Assembly: GCF_017815515.1 (NCBI RefSeq)
Contig: NZ_CP072611.1
Location: 2,294,001-2,358,000, forward strand
Origin: Aureimonas populi
GTDB taxonomy: Bacteria; Pseudomonadota; Alphaproteobacteria; Rhizobiales; Rhizobiaceae
Length of the DNA: 64,000 bases
Direction: 5' to 3'
In this document: piece by piece, positions 19,095 to 28,286 of the stretch
Layout of the letters: every line of letters begins with the position of its first letter
Position numbering within the stretch: the first letter of the stretch is position 1
Program-made: the position numbers and the translations under genes
Notes under the pieces: generated by a model
Databases searched by the model: none
What the model was told of the DNA's origin: nothing
The model's input: only the letters and a program-made list of their open reading frames with translations

Positions 19095-19912
19095 GGTTCC
19101 TCTTCCTCGGCGACATGGTCGGCCGCTCCGGCCGCACGGCCGTGTTCGAACGGCTGCCGGGCCTCGTGGCGGACTGGCGGCTGGATTTCGTGGTCGTGAA
19201 CGGGGAGAACGCCACCGGCGGCTTCGGCATCACCGAGGACATCTTCGAACAGACCATCGATTCGGGCGCCGACGTGGTGACGACGGGAAACCACGTCTGG
19301 GACCAGCGCGAGGCCCTGGCCTTCGCACCCCGGCACGACGCGTTCCTGCGCCCGGCCAACTACCCGCCCGGCACGCCGGGCCGCGGCTCGGGCCTGTTCG
19401 TGGCCCGCAACGGGGCGCGTGTGATGGTGGCCAACGTCATGGGCCGCGCCTTCATGCACCCCGAGCTGGACGACCCGTTCCGGGCGGCGGGTGAGATCGT
19501 GGCGAGTTGCCCTCTGGGCGAGCAGGCCGACGCCATCATCATCGACTTCCACGCCGAGGCGACCAGCGAGAAGCAGGCCATGGGCCATTATCTGGACGGG
19601 CGCGTCTCGGTGGTGGTGGGCACGCACACCCATGTGCCCACGGCCGATCATCAGATCCTTGTGAACGGCACCGCCTACCAGTCGGACGCCGGCATGTGCG
19701 GCGATTACGATTCCTCCCTCGGCATGGAGAAGGAGGAGCCGCTCAACCGCTTCCTGACCCGTGTGCCGCGCGGCCGTTTCGAAGCCGCGAGCGGCCCGGC
19801 GACGATCTGCGGCCTTGCGGTGGAGATTTCCGACCGCACGGGCCTGGCCGAGAAGGTCGCGGCCGTGCGCCTCGGCGCGCGCTTGTCGGAGGCGGTGCCG
19901 GATTTCTGGTAG
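19091..19912 (+). CDS. YmdB-like metallophosphoesterase (TIGR00282 family)
   Basis: The 273-residue protein begins at the GTG overlapping the GST stop. Metal-binding motifs are FLFLGDMVGRSGR, VVVNGENATGGFGI, VTTGNHVWDQ, DFHAEATSEK and VVGTHTHVPTAD, all typical of the YmdB family. Bacillus YmdB is a 2',3'-cAMP-type phosphodiesterase that affects biofilm and RNA turnover; alphaproteobacterial members are uncharacterized. This gene normally follows fau in rhizobia; here CAP and GST genes are interposed. Confidence 0.88.
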   Translation: MRFLFLGDMVGRSGRTAVFERLPGLVADWRLDFVVVNGENATGGFGITEDIFEQTIDSGADVVTTGNHVWDQREALAFAPRHDAFLRPANYPPGTPGRGSGLFVARNGARVMVANVMGRAFMHPELDDPFRAAGEIVASCPLGEQADAIIIDFHAEATSEKQAMGHYLDGRVSVVVGTHTHVPTADHQILVNGTAYQSDAGMCGDYDSSLGMEKEEPLNRFLTRVPRGRFEAASGPATICGLAVEISDRTGLAEKVAAVRLGARLSEAVPDFW

Positions 19913-19915
19913 GCA

Positions 19916-20734
19916 TCACACGCCGGACAGGAGGATCACCGTCGGCCTCTCGGGCAGCCCCCGCATCGAGATGGTGAAGCTGGCCTCTGCCCGCCGCTCT
20001 ACCTTAAAATCGGGAATCTGCGCCAGGAAGCGCTCGATGGGTGTGCGGAAGCGGTGCATCGGCAGCACGATGGAGGAGCGCAGCCGCGCGGCGATGTCGC
20101 CGATGCCGGTCTGGCTCATCGTGTAACCGCCGTCCACCGGCACCATGACGATGTCGAGGCGGCCGATGGCGGCGTAGTGGTCGTTCGTCAGTTCATGGTG
20201 CAGATGGCCCAGATGGCCGATGCAAAGGCCGGCCACCTCGAAGACGAAGATGGAGTTGCCGTCCTCCTCGAACGCGCCGTAGCGCTGGATATCGGTGGGC
20301 ACGTTGCGGATATAGACGTCGCCCACCGTCTCGGCATGGCGCGCCGGGCCGCCTTCCGGGTTCCAGCCCCGCAGGACGAGGCCGATGCCGGGGTCCGGCG
20401 CCGGCGTGAAGTGGCTGGAATGCGCCTTGTTCATCGTCACCACGTCCGGCACCACGCCGGGCCCGGCATGGCCGGAATAGTCCGTGGCGACGACCACGCC
20501 TTCCGCGCTCTCGATGATATAGGTGGCGTGCTGGGCGTAGGTGATCCGCACCTCGTCCCGCTGGAGGGCGGCGACCCTGAAGGGCGCGGGCGAGGATGCC
20601 CTTTGCGAGACGAAGGAAACGCCCGGCATTTCCCGCGCCAGCGCGTAGCAGGTGCTCGGCACCATCTGCGCGCTCGCCGGGGCGGCGCCAAGGGCCGCGA
20701 GGGCGGCGATGAACAGGCGGGCAGACATGCGCAC
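19916..20734 (-). CDS. Secreted MBL-fold metal-dependent hydrolase
   Basis: This protein has a signal peptide ([16 protein letters not shown], cleavage before QMVP) and an UlaG-like MBL core: THATYIIE-type strand ([20 protein letters not shown]), [26 protein letters not shown] and [12 protein letters not shown]. In the usual GHLGD motif the Asp appears as His (GHLGHLHH), so the metal set may be altered. GTG at 20734 has GGAGGATC upstream; an ATG lies two codons later. Its stop is 3 bp from the ymdB-like stop on the other strand. The substrate is unknown. Confidence 0.78.
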   Translation of the reverse strand: MRMSARLFIAALAALGAAPASAQMVPSTCYALAREMPGVSFVSQRASSPAPFRVAALQRDEVRITYAQHATYIIESAEGVVVATDYSGHAGPGVVPDVVTMNKAHSSHFTPAPDPGIGLVLRGWNPEGGPARHAETVGDVYIRNVPTDIQRYGAFEEDGNSIFVFEVAGLCIGHLGHLHHELTNDHYAAIGRLDIVMVPVDGGYTMSQTGIGDIAARLRSSIVLPMHRFRTPIERFLAQIPDFKVERRAEASFTISMRGLPERPTVILLSGV

Positions 20735-20898
20735 GGCCGATCCTCCGAGAGGGGCCTCCCGGAAAGGAAGCGTATCGCCATTCCCCGGCCGCGCGCATCA
20801 TATTCTCGTCATCGGCGGCAAGTCCGGTTCTGGACGCCAGCGCGCTTGTTTTTTATACCAGCGGCACGCTCACCCGATTTTCTGACGCAAGGTGCCCG

Positions 20899-21648
20899 AT
20901 GGCCGGTCATTCCCAATTCAAGAACATCATGCACCGCAAGGGGCGCCAGGACGCCGTGCGGTCCAAGATGTTCTCCAAGCTCGCGCGCGAGATCACCGTG
21001 GCGGCCAAGGCCGGCCTGCCGGACCCGGAGATGAACCCGCGCCTGCGCCTGGCGATCAACAACGCCAAGGCCCAGTCCATGCCCAAGGACAATATCGAGC
21101 GGGCGGTGAAGAAGGCCTCGGGCGGCGACACGGAGAACTACGACGAGGTCCGTTACGAGGGCTATGGCCCCGGCGGCGTGGCGGTGATCGTGGAAGCCTT
21201 GACCGACAACCGCAATCGCACCGCCTCCAATGTCCGCTCCTACTTCACCAAGTCGGGCGGGGCGCTGGGCGAGACCGGCTCGGTCGCCTTCATGTTCGAC
21301 CGCGTGGGCGAGATCGTCTTCCCCGTCTCCGTGGGCGATGCCGACAAGGTGATGGAAGCGGCGATCGAGGGCGGGGCGGACGACGTGCAGTCCGACGAGG
21401 ACGGCCACCGCATCATCACCGCCTTCGAGGATCTGGGCGAAGTCGCGGCCGCGCTGGAGAAGAGCCTGGGCGAGGCGGAAAGCGTCAAGGCGATCTGGCG
21501 TCCGCAGACCGGCACGCCGGTGGACGAGGAGAAGGCGCAGTCGGTCCTGCGCCTCATCGCCAATCTCGAGGACGACGACGACGTGCAGAACGTCTACGCC
21601 AATTTCGAGGTGGACGACGCGGTGATGGCCAAGCTCTCGGCCGCCTGA
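20899..21648 (+). CDS. YebC/PmpR-family regulator/translation factor
   Basis: The 249-residue protein starts [18 protein letters not shown], the typical YebC opening, and contains the family segments [15 protein letters not shown] ([20 protein letters not shown]), [14 protein letters not shown] and [19 protein letters not shown]. YebC proteins act as DNA-binding regulators in some species and help ribosomes through proline stretches in others. AAGGTG precedes the ATG. It lies upstream of ruvCAB, as in most bacteria, but here a SleB gene and a convergent hydrolase separate it from ruvC. Confidence 0.95.
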   Translation: MAGHSQFKNIMHRKGRQDAVRSKMFSKLAREITVAAKAGLPDPEMNPRLRLAINNAKAQSMPKDNIERAVKKASGGDTENYDEVRYEGYGPGGVAVIVEALTDNRNRTASNVRSYFTKSGGALGETGSVAFMFDRVGEIVFPVSVGDADKVMEAAIEGGADDVQSDEDGHRIITAFEDLGEVAAALEKSLGEAESVKAIWRPQTGTPVDEEKAQSVLRLIANLEDDDDVQNVYANFEVDDAVMAKLSAA

Positions 21649-21779
21649 CCGGGGGACCGCCATGCGCTTCCACGAGAAAGGCCGCCCACCGGGAGCTTTT
21701 CTCGCCCGCCGCATGGTCAACCGGACGTTAAGTTTGTTCAGCGATCATGGATGCTTGCCGTCGCAAGCGGATTCATCCC

Positions 21780-22382
21780 ATGAACGCGCGCCTTCTCCTT
21801 CCTCTCCTCGCCCTCGGCGTGCTCGTTTCGGGTTGCGCCACCGCCCCGGTCAAGCGCATGGGCGAGATCGAGTGCATGGCGCGGGCCATGTATTTCGAGA
21901 GCAACCGCTCCAGCGAGGAGGGCATGATCGCGGTGGGCACCGTGGTCATGAACAGGGTCAACTCCTCCGAATTCCCAGACACGGTCTGCGCGGTCGTGGG
22001 CCAGAAGAACCAGTTCGCGCCCGGCGTCCTCACGCGTGAGATGGGCGCGGGGCGCGAGCTGGCCACGCGCACGGCCCAGAAGGTGCTGCGCGGCGCGCGC
22101 CATTCGCAGGTCGGGCGCCGCTCGATGTTCTTCCACACCGCCGGCCATTCCTTCCCCTATTCCAACATGCATTACGTGGCGATCGCGGGTGGCAATGCCT
22201 TCTACGAGAAGCGGCGCGACGCCAGCGTCACGCAGGAGGAGGTGCGCCGCCGCCAGGCCGGCCGCTCCGCCGGGCAGGCGGCAGCGGCCCCCACACCCGT
22301 TCGCGCCTCGCCGCCCGGGCCCGCCGCCGGCGCGGCGCTCGCACCCATGAGCATCGAGGACGTGATCCGCGCGTCGCGCTAG
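21780..22382 (+). CDS. SleB-type cell wall hydrolase, lipoprotein
   Basis: The ATG at 21780 yields a lipoprotein signal with lipobox VSGC (Cys19). The mature part is a Hydrolase_2/SleB domain: CMARAMYFESNRSSEEGMIA (catalytic Glu region), VGTVVMNRVNSSEFPDTVC, VVGQKNQFAPG and a later FFHTAGHSFPYSN. These enzymes cleave cortex or sacculus peptidoglycan. A Pro/Ala-rich tail of about 50 residues follows. The stop codon is embedded in CTAG, shared with the stop of the convergent serine hydrolase. Confidence 0.87.
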   Translation: MNARLLLPLLALGVLVSGCATAPVKRMGEIECMARAMYFESNRSSEEGMIAVGTVVMNRVNSSEFPDTVCAVVGQKNQFAPGVLTREMGAGRELATRTAQKVLRGARHSQVGRRSMFFHTAGHSFPYSNMHYVAIAGGNAFYEKRRDASVTQEEVRRRQAGRSAGQAAAAPTPVRASPPGPAAGAALAPMSIEDVIRASR

Positions 22383-23419
22383 CCGCGCGGGCCGCTTCTG
22401 GCGGCCGGAACGATCTCCTCGGCGACCAGCCGGTGGAGGTCCCGCACATAGCCGCCGCGGCCGGAGGGGAGGCTCTCGTCCGAGGTGATCGCCACGGTCA
22501 GCTCGAGCGAGGGAATGACGTAGATCATCTGCCCGCCATAGCCCCAGCCGTAATAGCCCCGCTCCCCGCCGAATTCGGAGATGAACCAGCCATAGCCGTA
22601 GAGGCCGTCATGGAAGCGCGATTGGGTGCGCGGTGTCCAGCTCTGCTCGATCCACTGCGCCGAGACGATCCGCTCGCCCTCGGCTGTCTCCCCGCCGCGC
22701 CGGTAAAGCTCGCCGAAGGCCAGAAGCGAGCGCGGCGTCATGGCGGTCTGGTTGCCGCCCAGGTCGATGCCCTGCGGATCGCGCTCCCAGCCGTCCACGC
22801 GAATGCCGGCGGGCCCCAGCCATTCGCGCGCGAGCTGGCGCGTCGGCTGGCCGGACACGCGCGTCAGGATGGCGGACAGGAGATGGGTGGAGCCGGTGGA
22901 ATAGAGCATGTTGCCGCCCGGCTCGTCCTCGAAGGGGCGGGCCAGCGCGTTCGCCACCCAGTCGCGGCTGGAGATCCAGCCGCCGTAATTGCCGCCCGAG
23001 GTGCGCTCCAGCCCGGCTTGCATCGAAAGAAGGTTGCCGATGGTGATCCGCGACAGGCGCGGGTCGGGGTCCGCCGGCAGCTTGTCCTCCAGGATTGGCG
23101 CGATGAGCTGGTCCGGCCCCTCCAGCAGCCCCTTGTCGATGGCGATGCCGACCAGGAGCGAGATCAGCGATTTCGAGGCCGACTTGATGTTCGCCGCGCG
23201 GTCCGTTCGGTATTCCCCGAAGCCTTCCTCCGCCACCGTCTCGCCGCCCTGCGCGATCATGATCGTGCGCAGATTGGGAAAGGTGTCGGCGCGGGCGATC
23301 GCGGCGTCGAAGGCGGCGCCGGCCGGCTGCTCGGAGGAGGCGGGCACCTGCGCCTGTGCGGAGCCGGACGGCGCGAGGGCGACGAGGGCAAGGGCGAGCA
23401 GAAGAGCGGATTTTTTCAT
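22379..23419 (-). CDS. Periplasmic serine hydrolase, beta-lactamase/DD-peptidase class C type
   Basis: The ATG at 23419 gives a 346-residue protein with a signal peptide (KKSALLLALALVALAPSGSA). The SxxK nucleophile motif is S80-A-S-K83 within NIKSASKSLISLLVG; a Tyr motif is present as MLYSTGSTHLL. The C-terminal part GWGYGGQMIYVIPSLELTVA replaces the KTG box, as in class C esterase-like members. The family includes beta-lactamases, DD-peptidases and esterases; none can be chosen. An upstream in-frame start at 23479 would precede the signal peptide and is disfavoured. Confidence 0.85.
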   Translation of the reverse strand: MKKSALLLALALVALAPSGSAQAQVPASSEQPAGAAFDAAIARADTFPNLRTIMIAQGGETVAEEGFGEYRTDRAANIKSASKSLISLLVGIAIDKGLLEGPDQLIAPILEDKLPADPDPRLSRITIGNLLSMQAGLERTSGGNYGGWISSRDWVANALARPFEDEPGGNMLYSTGSTHLLSAILTRVSGQPTRQLAREWLGPAGIRVDGWERDPQGIDLGGNQTAMTPRSLLAFGELYRRGGETAEGERIVSAQWIEQSWTPRTQSRFHDGLYGYGWFISEFGGERGYYGWGYGGQMIYVIPSLELTVAITSDESLPSGRGGYVRDLHRLVAEEIVPAARSGPRG

Positions 23420-23573
23420 CGGGCGAAGATAGGCCGGGCTCCCGGACGGGCATAGCGCGATCACCCGAAGGTGAAGCAAAGACCCCGGGCCATTTGTGCC
23501 GCCTCCGTTTTCCTTCCGTTCATGTTTTGTCTGTCCAATCCGCCGCGATTCGGGTAGAACAAAGGTTAACGAG

Positions 23574-24092
23574 ATGTTTCAGGAGCGGATCATTCGTATC
23601 GTCGGCATCGATCCCGGATTGCGCCGGACGGGCTGGGGCGTGGTCGAGACCCTCGGCAATTCGCTTCGCTTCGTGGCGAGCGGCACCGTCACCTCCGACA
23701 ACAAGCTCGACCTCGCCTCGCGCCTGCGCCAGTTGCACGACGGGCTGGCCCAGGTCATCCACGCTCATCAGCCGCACGAGGCGGCGGTGGAGCAGACCTT
23801 CGTCAACAAGGACGCCACCGCCACGCTGAAGCTGGGGCAGGCGAGGGGCGTGGCCATGCTGGTGCCGGCTCTGGCGGGCCTTCCCGTGGCGGAATATGCG
23901 CCCAACGCGGTGAAGAAGGCCGTGATCGGGGTCGGCCACGGGGACAAGAAGCAGATCCACATGATGGTGAAGGTGCTGCTGCCGAAGGCGAGTTTCGACA
24001 CGGACGACGCGGCGGACGCCATCGCCATCGCCATCTGCCACACCCATCACCGCCAGTCCGCGCAGGCCCGCGCGGCCTTCGCCGCGCTTTAG
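23574..24092 (+). CDS. ruvC: Holliday junction resolvase RuvC
   Basis: The ATG at 23574 gives 172 residues, the normal size. The catalytic acidic residues are visible: Asp in [16 protein letters not shown], Glu in [11 protein letters not shown], and two Asp in [17 protein letters not shown]. RuvC cuts Holliday junctions symmetrically in complex with RuvAB. In most genomes ruvA follows directly; here a toxin-antitoxin pair intervenes. Confidence 0.96.
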   Translation: MFQERIIRIVGIDPGLRRTGWGVVETLGNSLRFVASGTVTSDNKLDLASRLRQLHDGLAQVIHAHQPHEAAVEQTFVNKDATATLKLGQARGVAMLVPALAGLPVAEYAPNAVKKAVIGVGHGDKKQIHMMVKVLLPKASFDTDDAADAIAIAICHTHHRQSAQARAAFAAL

Positions 24093-24122
24093 ATGTTCTT
24101 GACTTGTTCCTGTTGCGGCGAT

Positions 24123-24147
24123 AGGTAATACCGAGGAGGTATTACCT
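24123..24147 (+). promoter_or_regulatory. Perfect 10-bp inverted repeat, likely AbrB/VapB operator
   Basis: AGGTAATACC (24123-24132) and GGTATTACCT (24138-24147) are perfect inverted copies around a 5-nt spacer. The ribosome-binding site GAGGAGG (24133-24139) lies in the spacer and right arm, 9 nt before the antitoxin ATG. A TTGACT at 24099-24104, overlapping the end of ruvC, could be a -35 element, which would place the repeat over the promoter. Autoregulation by antitoxin binding at such palindromes is usual for this family; binding here is inference. Confidence 0.7.
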
Positions 24148-24148
24148 G

Positions 24149-24394
24149 ATGCGCGTCACCGAAAAGGGCCAGGTCACGATCCCGAAGCCCATCCGCGACA
24201 AGCTTGGCATCAAGCCCGGCAGCGAGGTGGAGTTCGTGAGCAGGCAGCACGGCATCGTTCTGGAGAAGAGGGACGATCGCGGGGATCGGGTCGATCCCGC
24301 CGAGGTGCTGTTGCGCCATGTCGATCGTCACGCCGGCCGGTTCGATCTGGACGGGTTGCAGGCCGATGACGTCATGCGCCTGCTGCGGGACTGA
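24149..24394 (+). CDS. AbrB/MazE/SpoVT-type antitoxin (VapB-like)
   Basis: An 81-residue protein with an N-terminal swapped-hairpin AbrB domain (MRVTEKGQVTIPKPIRDKLG, then KPGSEVEFV), followed by a charged tail that should bind the toxin. It lies 3 bp before the PIN-domain toxin gene, an arrangement typical of vapBC modules. The inverted repeat at 24123-24147 abuts its start. Insertion between ruvC and ruvA is unusual. Confidence 0.88.
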   Translation: MRVTEKGQVTIPKPIRDKLGIKPGSEVEFVSRQHGIVLEKRDDRGDRVDPAEVLLRHVDRHAGRFDLDGLQADDVMRLLRD

Positions 24395-24397
24395 GGG

Positions 24398-24814
24398 ATG
24401 GCCAAGACGCTCTGCGACACGAATATCCTGATCGACCTCTTCGGCGCCGGCCAGAACTGGCACGATTGGTCGAGACGGCAGGTGGCGGTGGCACGGGGGC
24501 AGGGGCCGCTCGCCGTCAACCCGCTGATCGTGGCGGAGTTCTCGGTCGGCTTTTCCGATGAGGGCGACGTCTTCGAGCTTTTGGGCAAGGATGCGTTCGA
24601 GCATGAGCCGCTGCCTTGGAACGCCGCTTTCCGGGCCGGCAGCGCCTTCCTGACCTATCGGCGGCGCGGCGGCGACAAACGGTCGCCCCTGCCGGACTTC
24701 TATATCGGGGCCCATGCCCTCCTCGCCGGCCACCGGCTGCTCACGCGAGATGCCGCTCGCTATCGCGCTTATTTTCCCGATCTGGAGATCGTCTGCCCGG
24801 AGACCCACCCGTGA
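24398..24814 (+). CDS. vapC: PIN-domain toxin (VapC-like)
   Basis: The 138-residue protein has the PIN-domain acidic set: Asp7 ([10 protein letters not shown]), Glu47 ([12 protein letters not shown]), Asp100 ([14 protein letters not shown]) and Asp118 ([13 protein letters not shown]). VapC toxins are metal-dependent ribonucleases, often cutting tRNA or rRNA. All the catalytic acids are present, so it is predicted to be active and not a remnant. Its TGA stop overlaps the GTG start of ruvA (GTGA), so ruvA translation is likely coupled to toxin translation. Confidence 0.9.
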   Translation: MAKTLCDTNILIDLFGAGQNWHDWSRRQVAVARGQGPLAVNPLIVAEFSVGFSDEGDVFELLGKDAFEHEPLPWNAAFRAGSAFLTYRRRGGDKRSPLPDFYIGAHALLAGHRLLTRDAARYRAYFPDLEIVCPETHP

Positions 24815-25428
24815 TCGGAAAGCTGAAGGGCACGCTCGACGAGATCGGCGAGGACCATGTGGTGGTGGACGTGCATGGCGTGGGCTATGTCGCCTTCTGC
24901 GGAGCGCGCACGCTCTCCTCTCTGGGCGGGGTGGGGGAGGCGGCGGTTCTGTTCATCGAGACCTATGTGCGCGAGGACATGATCCGCCTTTACGGTTTCG
25001 CCAGCGAGGCGGAGCGGGGATGGTTCCGCCTGCTTCAGAACGTTCAGGGCGTCGGCGCCAAGGTGGCGCTGGGGGTGCTCGGCACGCTCTCGCCAGGCGA
25101 CCTTGCCAATGCCGTCGCGTTGCAGGACAAGGCGATGGTCGCCCGCGCACCGGGCGTCGGCCCCAAGGTCGCCGCGCGCATCGTCTCCGAGCTGAAGGAC
25201 AAGGCCCCGGCCTTTTCAGGCGCGGCGGCGGAGGATATCGGCTTCAAGCGCAATCTGGGCGAGGGAGTCGCTCCCGCCCCGGCGGCGGACGCGGTCTCCG
25301 CGCTCGCCAATCTCGGCTATTCGCGGGATCAGGCGGCGGGCGCCGTCGCTGCCGCCGTCAAGGAAGCCGGCGAGGACGCCGCCTCACCGGTGCTGATCCG
25401 CCTCGCGCTCAAGGCGCTGAGCCGGTGA
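24811..25428 (+). CDS. ruvA: Holliday junction branch migration protein RuvA
   Basis: The GTG at 24811 gives [20 protein letters not shown], the normal RuvA start, and a 205-residue protein. The helix-hairpin-helix junction-binding motifs are visible ([20 protein letters not shown], then [19 protein letters not shown]), and the C-terminal domain for RuvB contact ends [12 protein letters not shown]. There is no good ribosome site, so initiation likely depends on reinitiation from the overlapping vapC stop. Confidence 0.95.
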   Translation: MIGKLKGTLDEIGEDHVVVDVHGVGYVAFCGARTLSSLGGVGEAAVLFIETYVREDMIRLYGFASEAERGWFRLLQNVQGVGAKVALGVLGTLSPGDLANAVALQDKAMVARAPGVGPKVAARIVSELKDKAPAFSGAAAEDIGFKRNLGEGVAPAPAADAVSALANLGYSRDQAAGAVAAAVKEAGEDAASPVLIRLALKALSR

Positions 25429-25480
25429 GCGCGGCACCGTGCATTGACAGGCGCGCGCCGAACCGCGAAGCGCTTCGCCC

Positions 25481-26524
25481 ATGAGCGAGACACGCATCAT
25501 CACGCCCGAGAAGCGCGGCGAGGATGTCGACACCACGCTGCGCCCGCAGCGGCTGGACGATTTCGTCGGGCAGGCCGCCGCCCGCTCGAACCTCAAGGTG
25601 TTCATCGAGGCGGCCCGCACGCGCGGCGAGGCACTGGACCATGTGCTGTTCGTCGGCCCTCCCGGGCTCGGCAAGACGACGCTGGCTCAGATCATGGCCA
25701 AGGAACTGGGCGTCAACTTCCGCTCCACCTCCGGCCCCGTCATCGCCAAGGCGGGGGACCTCGCCGCGCTGCTGACCAATCTGGAAGAGCGCGACGTTCT
25801 CTTCATCGACGAGATCCACCGTCTGAACCCGGCGGTGGAGGAAATCCTCTATCCGGCGATGGAGGATTTTCAACTCGACCTCATCATCGGCGAGGGGCCG
25901 GCGGCGCGCTCGGTGAAGATCGACCTGTCGAAGTTCACCCTCGTCGCGGCCACCACGCGCATCGGCCTTCTCACCACCCCGCTGCGCGACCGCTTCGGCA
26001 TTCCGGTGCGGCTGAATTTCTATACGGTCGAGGAGCTGGAGCATATCGTCAAGCGCGGCGCGCGGCTGATGGGCCTTGCCATGGGCGAGGACGGGGCGCG
26101 CGAGATCGCGCGGCGCGCGCGCGGCACGCCGCGCATCGCCGGCCGTCTCCTGCGCCGGGTTCGCGACTTCGCCGATGTGGCCGGCGCCGGGCAGGTGGAC
26201 CGACGCATCGCCGACGAGGCCCTTTCGCGGCTGGAGGTGGACAGCCTGGGGCTGGACCAGCTCGACCGCCGCTATCTGGACCTGATCGCCCTGAATTTCG
26301 GCGGCGGTCCTGTCGGTATCGAGACCATCGCCGCCGCCCTGTCGGAGCCGCGTGACGCCATCGAGGATATCGTGGAGCCCTATCTCCTCCAGCAGGGCTT
26401 CATCCAGCGCACGCCGCGCGGCCGGCTGCTGACGCCCCACGCGTTCCGCCATATCGGCCTGGCCGTTCCCCCGTCATGGCAGGGCGCGCAGGCAAGCCTC
26501 TTTACCGAGGGTGACGAGGGCTAG
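25481..26524 (+). CDS. ruvB: Holliday junction branch migration ATPase RuvB
   Basis: A full-length 347-residue AAA+ motor. Motifs are [12 protein letters not shown], Walker A ([13 protein letters not shown]) near residue 60, Walker B ([11 protein letters not shown]), sensor 1 ([18 protein letters not shown], including the arginine finger), and a C-terminal winged helix ([17 protein letters not shown]). RuvB hexamers drive branch migration at RuvA-bound junctions. It lies 52 bp after ruvA. Confidence 0.97.
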   Translation: MSETRIITPEKRGEDVDTTLRPQRLDDFVGQAAARSNLKVFIEAARTRGEALDHVLFVGPPGLGKTTLAQIMAKELGVNFRSTSGPVIAKAGDLAALLTNLEERDVLFIDEIHRLNPAVEEILYPAMEDFQLDLIIGEGPAARSVKIDLSKFTLVAATTRIGLLTTPLRDRFGIPVRLNFYTVEELEHIVKRGARLMGLAMGEDGAREIARRARGTPRIAGRLLRRVRDFADVAGAGQVDRRIADEALSRLEVDSLGLDQLDRRYLDLIALNFGGGPVGIETIAAALSEPRDAIEDIVEPYLLQQGFIQRTPRGRLLTPHAFRHIGLAVPPSWQGAQASLFTEGDEG

Positions 26525-26662
26525 AACGTCGGATATGTGCCGCGCCGCCCGCGTCCCATTGTCCCTCCCGGTTGAAAATCATCCCGACGCATCCTTCATC
26601 CGGCCCGTTGCGTTGAGGGGCGAACCGGCCCCTCCCGCCGGCCGACTGAAAAGGAATGCCAT

Positions 26663-27730
26663 ATGATTGCGAGCTACGGCTTCGCCTGCACGGACGCGAA
26701 CGAGCCCCTGAAGCCCTGGAGCTTCGAGCGGCGCGACCTTCGCGACGATGACGTGCGCATCGAGATCACCCATTGCGGCGTCTGCCACTCCGATATCCAC
26801 CAGGCGCGGAACGACTGGGGATTTGCCGTCTATCCGCTGGTGCCCGGCCACGAGATCGTCGGGCGGGTCACGGAGGTCGGCTCGGCCGTATCCGGCTTCA
26901 AGGTGGGCGACCGGGTCGGCGTCGGCTGCATAGTCGACTCTTGCCAGGAATGCGCTGCCTGCGGCGAGGGCCTGGAGCAATATTGCGAAAACGGCATGAC
27001 GCAGACCTATGCCGACACGGACCGGCGCGACGGCTCGACGACCTATGGCGGCTATTCCGACCAGATCGTCGTGCGCGACAAGTTCGTCTTGCGCATGCCC
27101 GAAACGCTCGACCAGGCCGCGGCCGCGCCGCTTCTCTGCGCCGGCATCACCACCTGGTCGCCGCTGCGCCACTGGAAGGTGGGCAAGGGCCACAAGCTCG
27201 GCGTCGTCGGGCTCGGCGGCCTCGGCCACATGGCGGTGAAGTTCGGCGTCGCGCTGGGCGCGGAGGTCACGCTCTTCACCCGCTCCCCGGAAAAGGAGCA
27301 GGAAGCGCGCGCGCTTGGGGCGACGAACGTGGTCCTTTCCACCGACCCCAAGCAGATGGAGGCCATCGCCGGCACGCTCGACTTCGTGCTGAACACGGTG
27401 CCCAACTCGCATGACGTCAACCCGTATCTCGCCGCGCTGAAGCGGGACGGGGCGCAGATCCTCGTCGGCGTCATCACGCCGCTCGATCCCCCGGTGGGCG
27501 GCGCGAACCTGATCATGCAGCGCAAGACGTTGGCCGGCTCGCTGATCGGCGGCATTGCCGAAACACAGGAGATGCTCGATTTCTGCGGTGAGCACGGCAT
27601 CACCTGCGACATCGAGACGATCAAGATCGCCGACATCAACAAGGCCTTCGAACGCACGATGAAGGGCGACGTCCATTATCGCTTCGTGATCGACATGGCA
27701 TCGCTCGCCGAAACGCGGCAGGCGGCCTGA
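26663..27730 (+). CDS. Zinc-dependent NAD(P) alcohol dehydrogenase, cinnamyl-alcohol/YahK type
   Basis: A 355-residue medium-chain dehydrogenase. Catalytic zinc ligands are Cys38 (THCGVCHSDIHQ) and His63-Glu64 (VPGHEIVGRV); the structural zinc cluster is CIVDSCQECAACGEG. The cofactor fold has GVVGLGGLGHMAVKFGVALG. It resembles YahK/AdhC-type aldehyde reductases that reduce broad-range aldehydes with NADPH. It sits between ruvB and ybgC, where ybgC normally follows ruvB. The GC content does not differ obviously from neighbours. A strong hairpin follows it. Confidence 0.9.
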   Translation: MIASYGFACTDANEPLKPWSFERRDLRDDDVRIEITHCGVCHSDIHQARNDWGFAVYPLVPGHEIVGRVTEVGSAVSGFKVGDRVGVGCIVDSCQECAACGEGLEQYCENGMTQTYADTDRRDGSTTYGGYSDQIVVRDKFVLRMPETLDQAAAAPLLCAGITTWSPLRHWKVGKGHKLGVVGLGGLGHMAVKFGVALGAEVTLFTRSPEKEQEARALGATNVVLSTDPKQMEAIAGTLDFVLNTVPNSHDVNPYLAALKRDGAQILVGVITPLDPPVGGANLIMQRKTLAGSLIGGIAETQEMLDFCGEHGITCDIETIKIADINKAFERTMKGDVHYRFVIDMASLAETRQAA

Positions 27731-27764
27731 AGCCGGCGCCGGGCCGCCGGGCCCGGCACCTTTG

Positions 27765-27801
27765 CCCGTGGGCGGCGGGTTCACACCGCGCCGCCCACGG
27801 G
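27765..27801 (+). terminator. Strong 13-bp hairpin between adh and ybgC
   Basis: CCCGTGGGCGGCG (27765-27777) and CGCCGCCCACGGG (27789-27801) form a perfect stem with an 11-nt loop, but the following bases are ATAAGAGG, not a T tract. It may end adh transcription with help, or act as an mRNA-stabilizing 3' structure. Confidence 0.55.
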
Positions 27802-27814
27802 ATAAGAGGCGGGC

Positions 27815-28264
27815 ATGGAGCCAATGCTTTCCGGCCGCCTGATCGAGGGAGGCCATCGCCTCGACGTGCGGGTCTATTTCGAGGACACCGACTTCTCCGG
27901 CGTCGTCTACCACGCGCGCTACCTGCATTTCCTCGAACGCGGGCGTACCGACTATCTGCGCCTGCACGGCATCGGCCATCGCGAGCTGATGGACGGGCGC
28001 TTCGGCGAGCCCATGGCCTTCGCCGTGCGGCACATGGAGATCGACTTCCTGCGCCCGGCGCGGATCGACGACGTGCTCACGGTCGAAACGCGCACCGCGC
28101 TTCTGGGCGGCGCGCGCATCGTCCTCGACCAGCGTATTCTGCTTGACGGCGAGCCTTTGATGACGGCGCGGGTCAAGGTCGCCGTGATCTCGCCGGAAGG
28201 CAAGCCGCGGCGGATGCCGACCGCCGTCGCCGAGCGGCTGGGGGCAGGGCCCGCGGCCGAATGA
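27815..28264 (+). CDS. ybgC: Tol-Pal-associated acyl-CoA thioesterase YbgC
   Basis: A 149-residue hotdog-fold protein with the 4-hydroxybenzoyl-CoA thioesterase signature VYFEDTDFSGVVYHARYLHF (catalytic Asp) and FLERGRTDYLR. YbgC hydrolyses acyl-CoA and is linked to phospholipid metabolism and Tol-Pal. It lies about 215 bp upstream of tolQ, the standard location, although the gap suggests tolQ has its own promoter. Confidence 0.93.
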   Translation: MEPMLSGRLIEGGHRLDVRVYFEDTDFSGVVYHARYLHFLERGRTDYLRLHGIGHRELMDGRFGEPMAFAVRHMEIDFLRPARIDDVLTVETRTALLGGARIVLDQRILLDGEPLMTARVKVAVISPEGKPRRMPTAVAERLGAGPAAE

Positions 28265-28286
28265 TGTGGCGGATCGGCAACGCCCG

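Noticed and set aside
26663..27730. Alcohol dehydrogenase as a recently acquired gene
   Set aside because: Composition resembles neighbours and the gene is intact, so insertion is only inferred from synteny.
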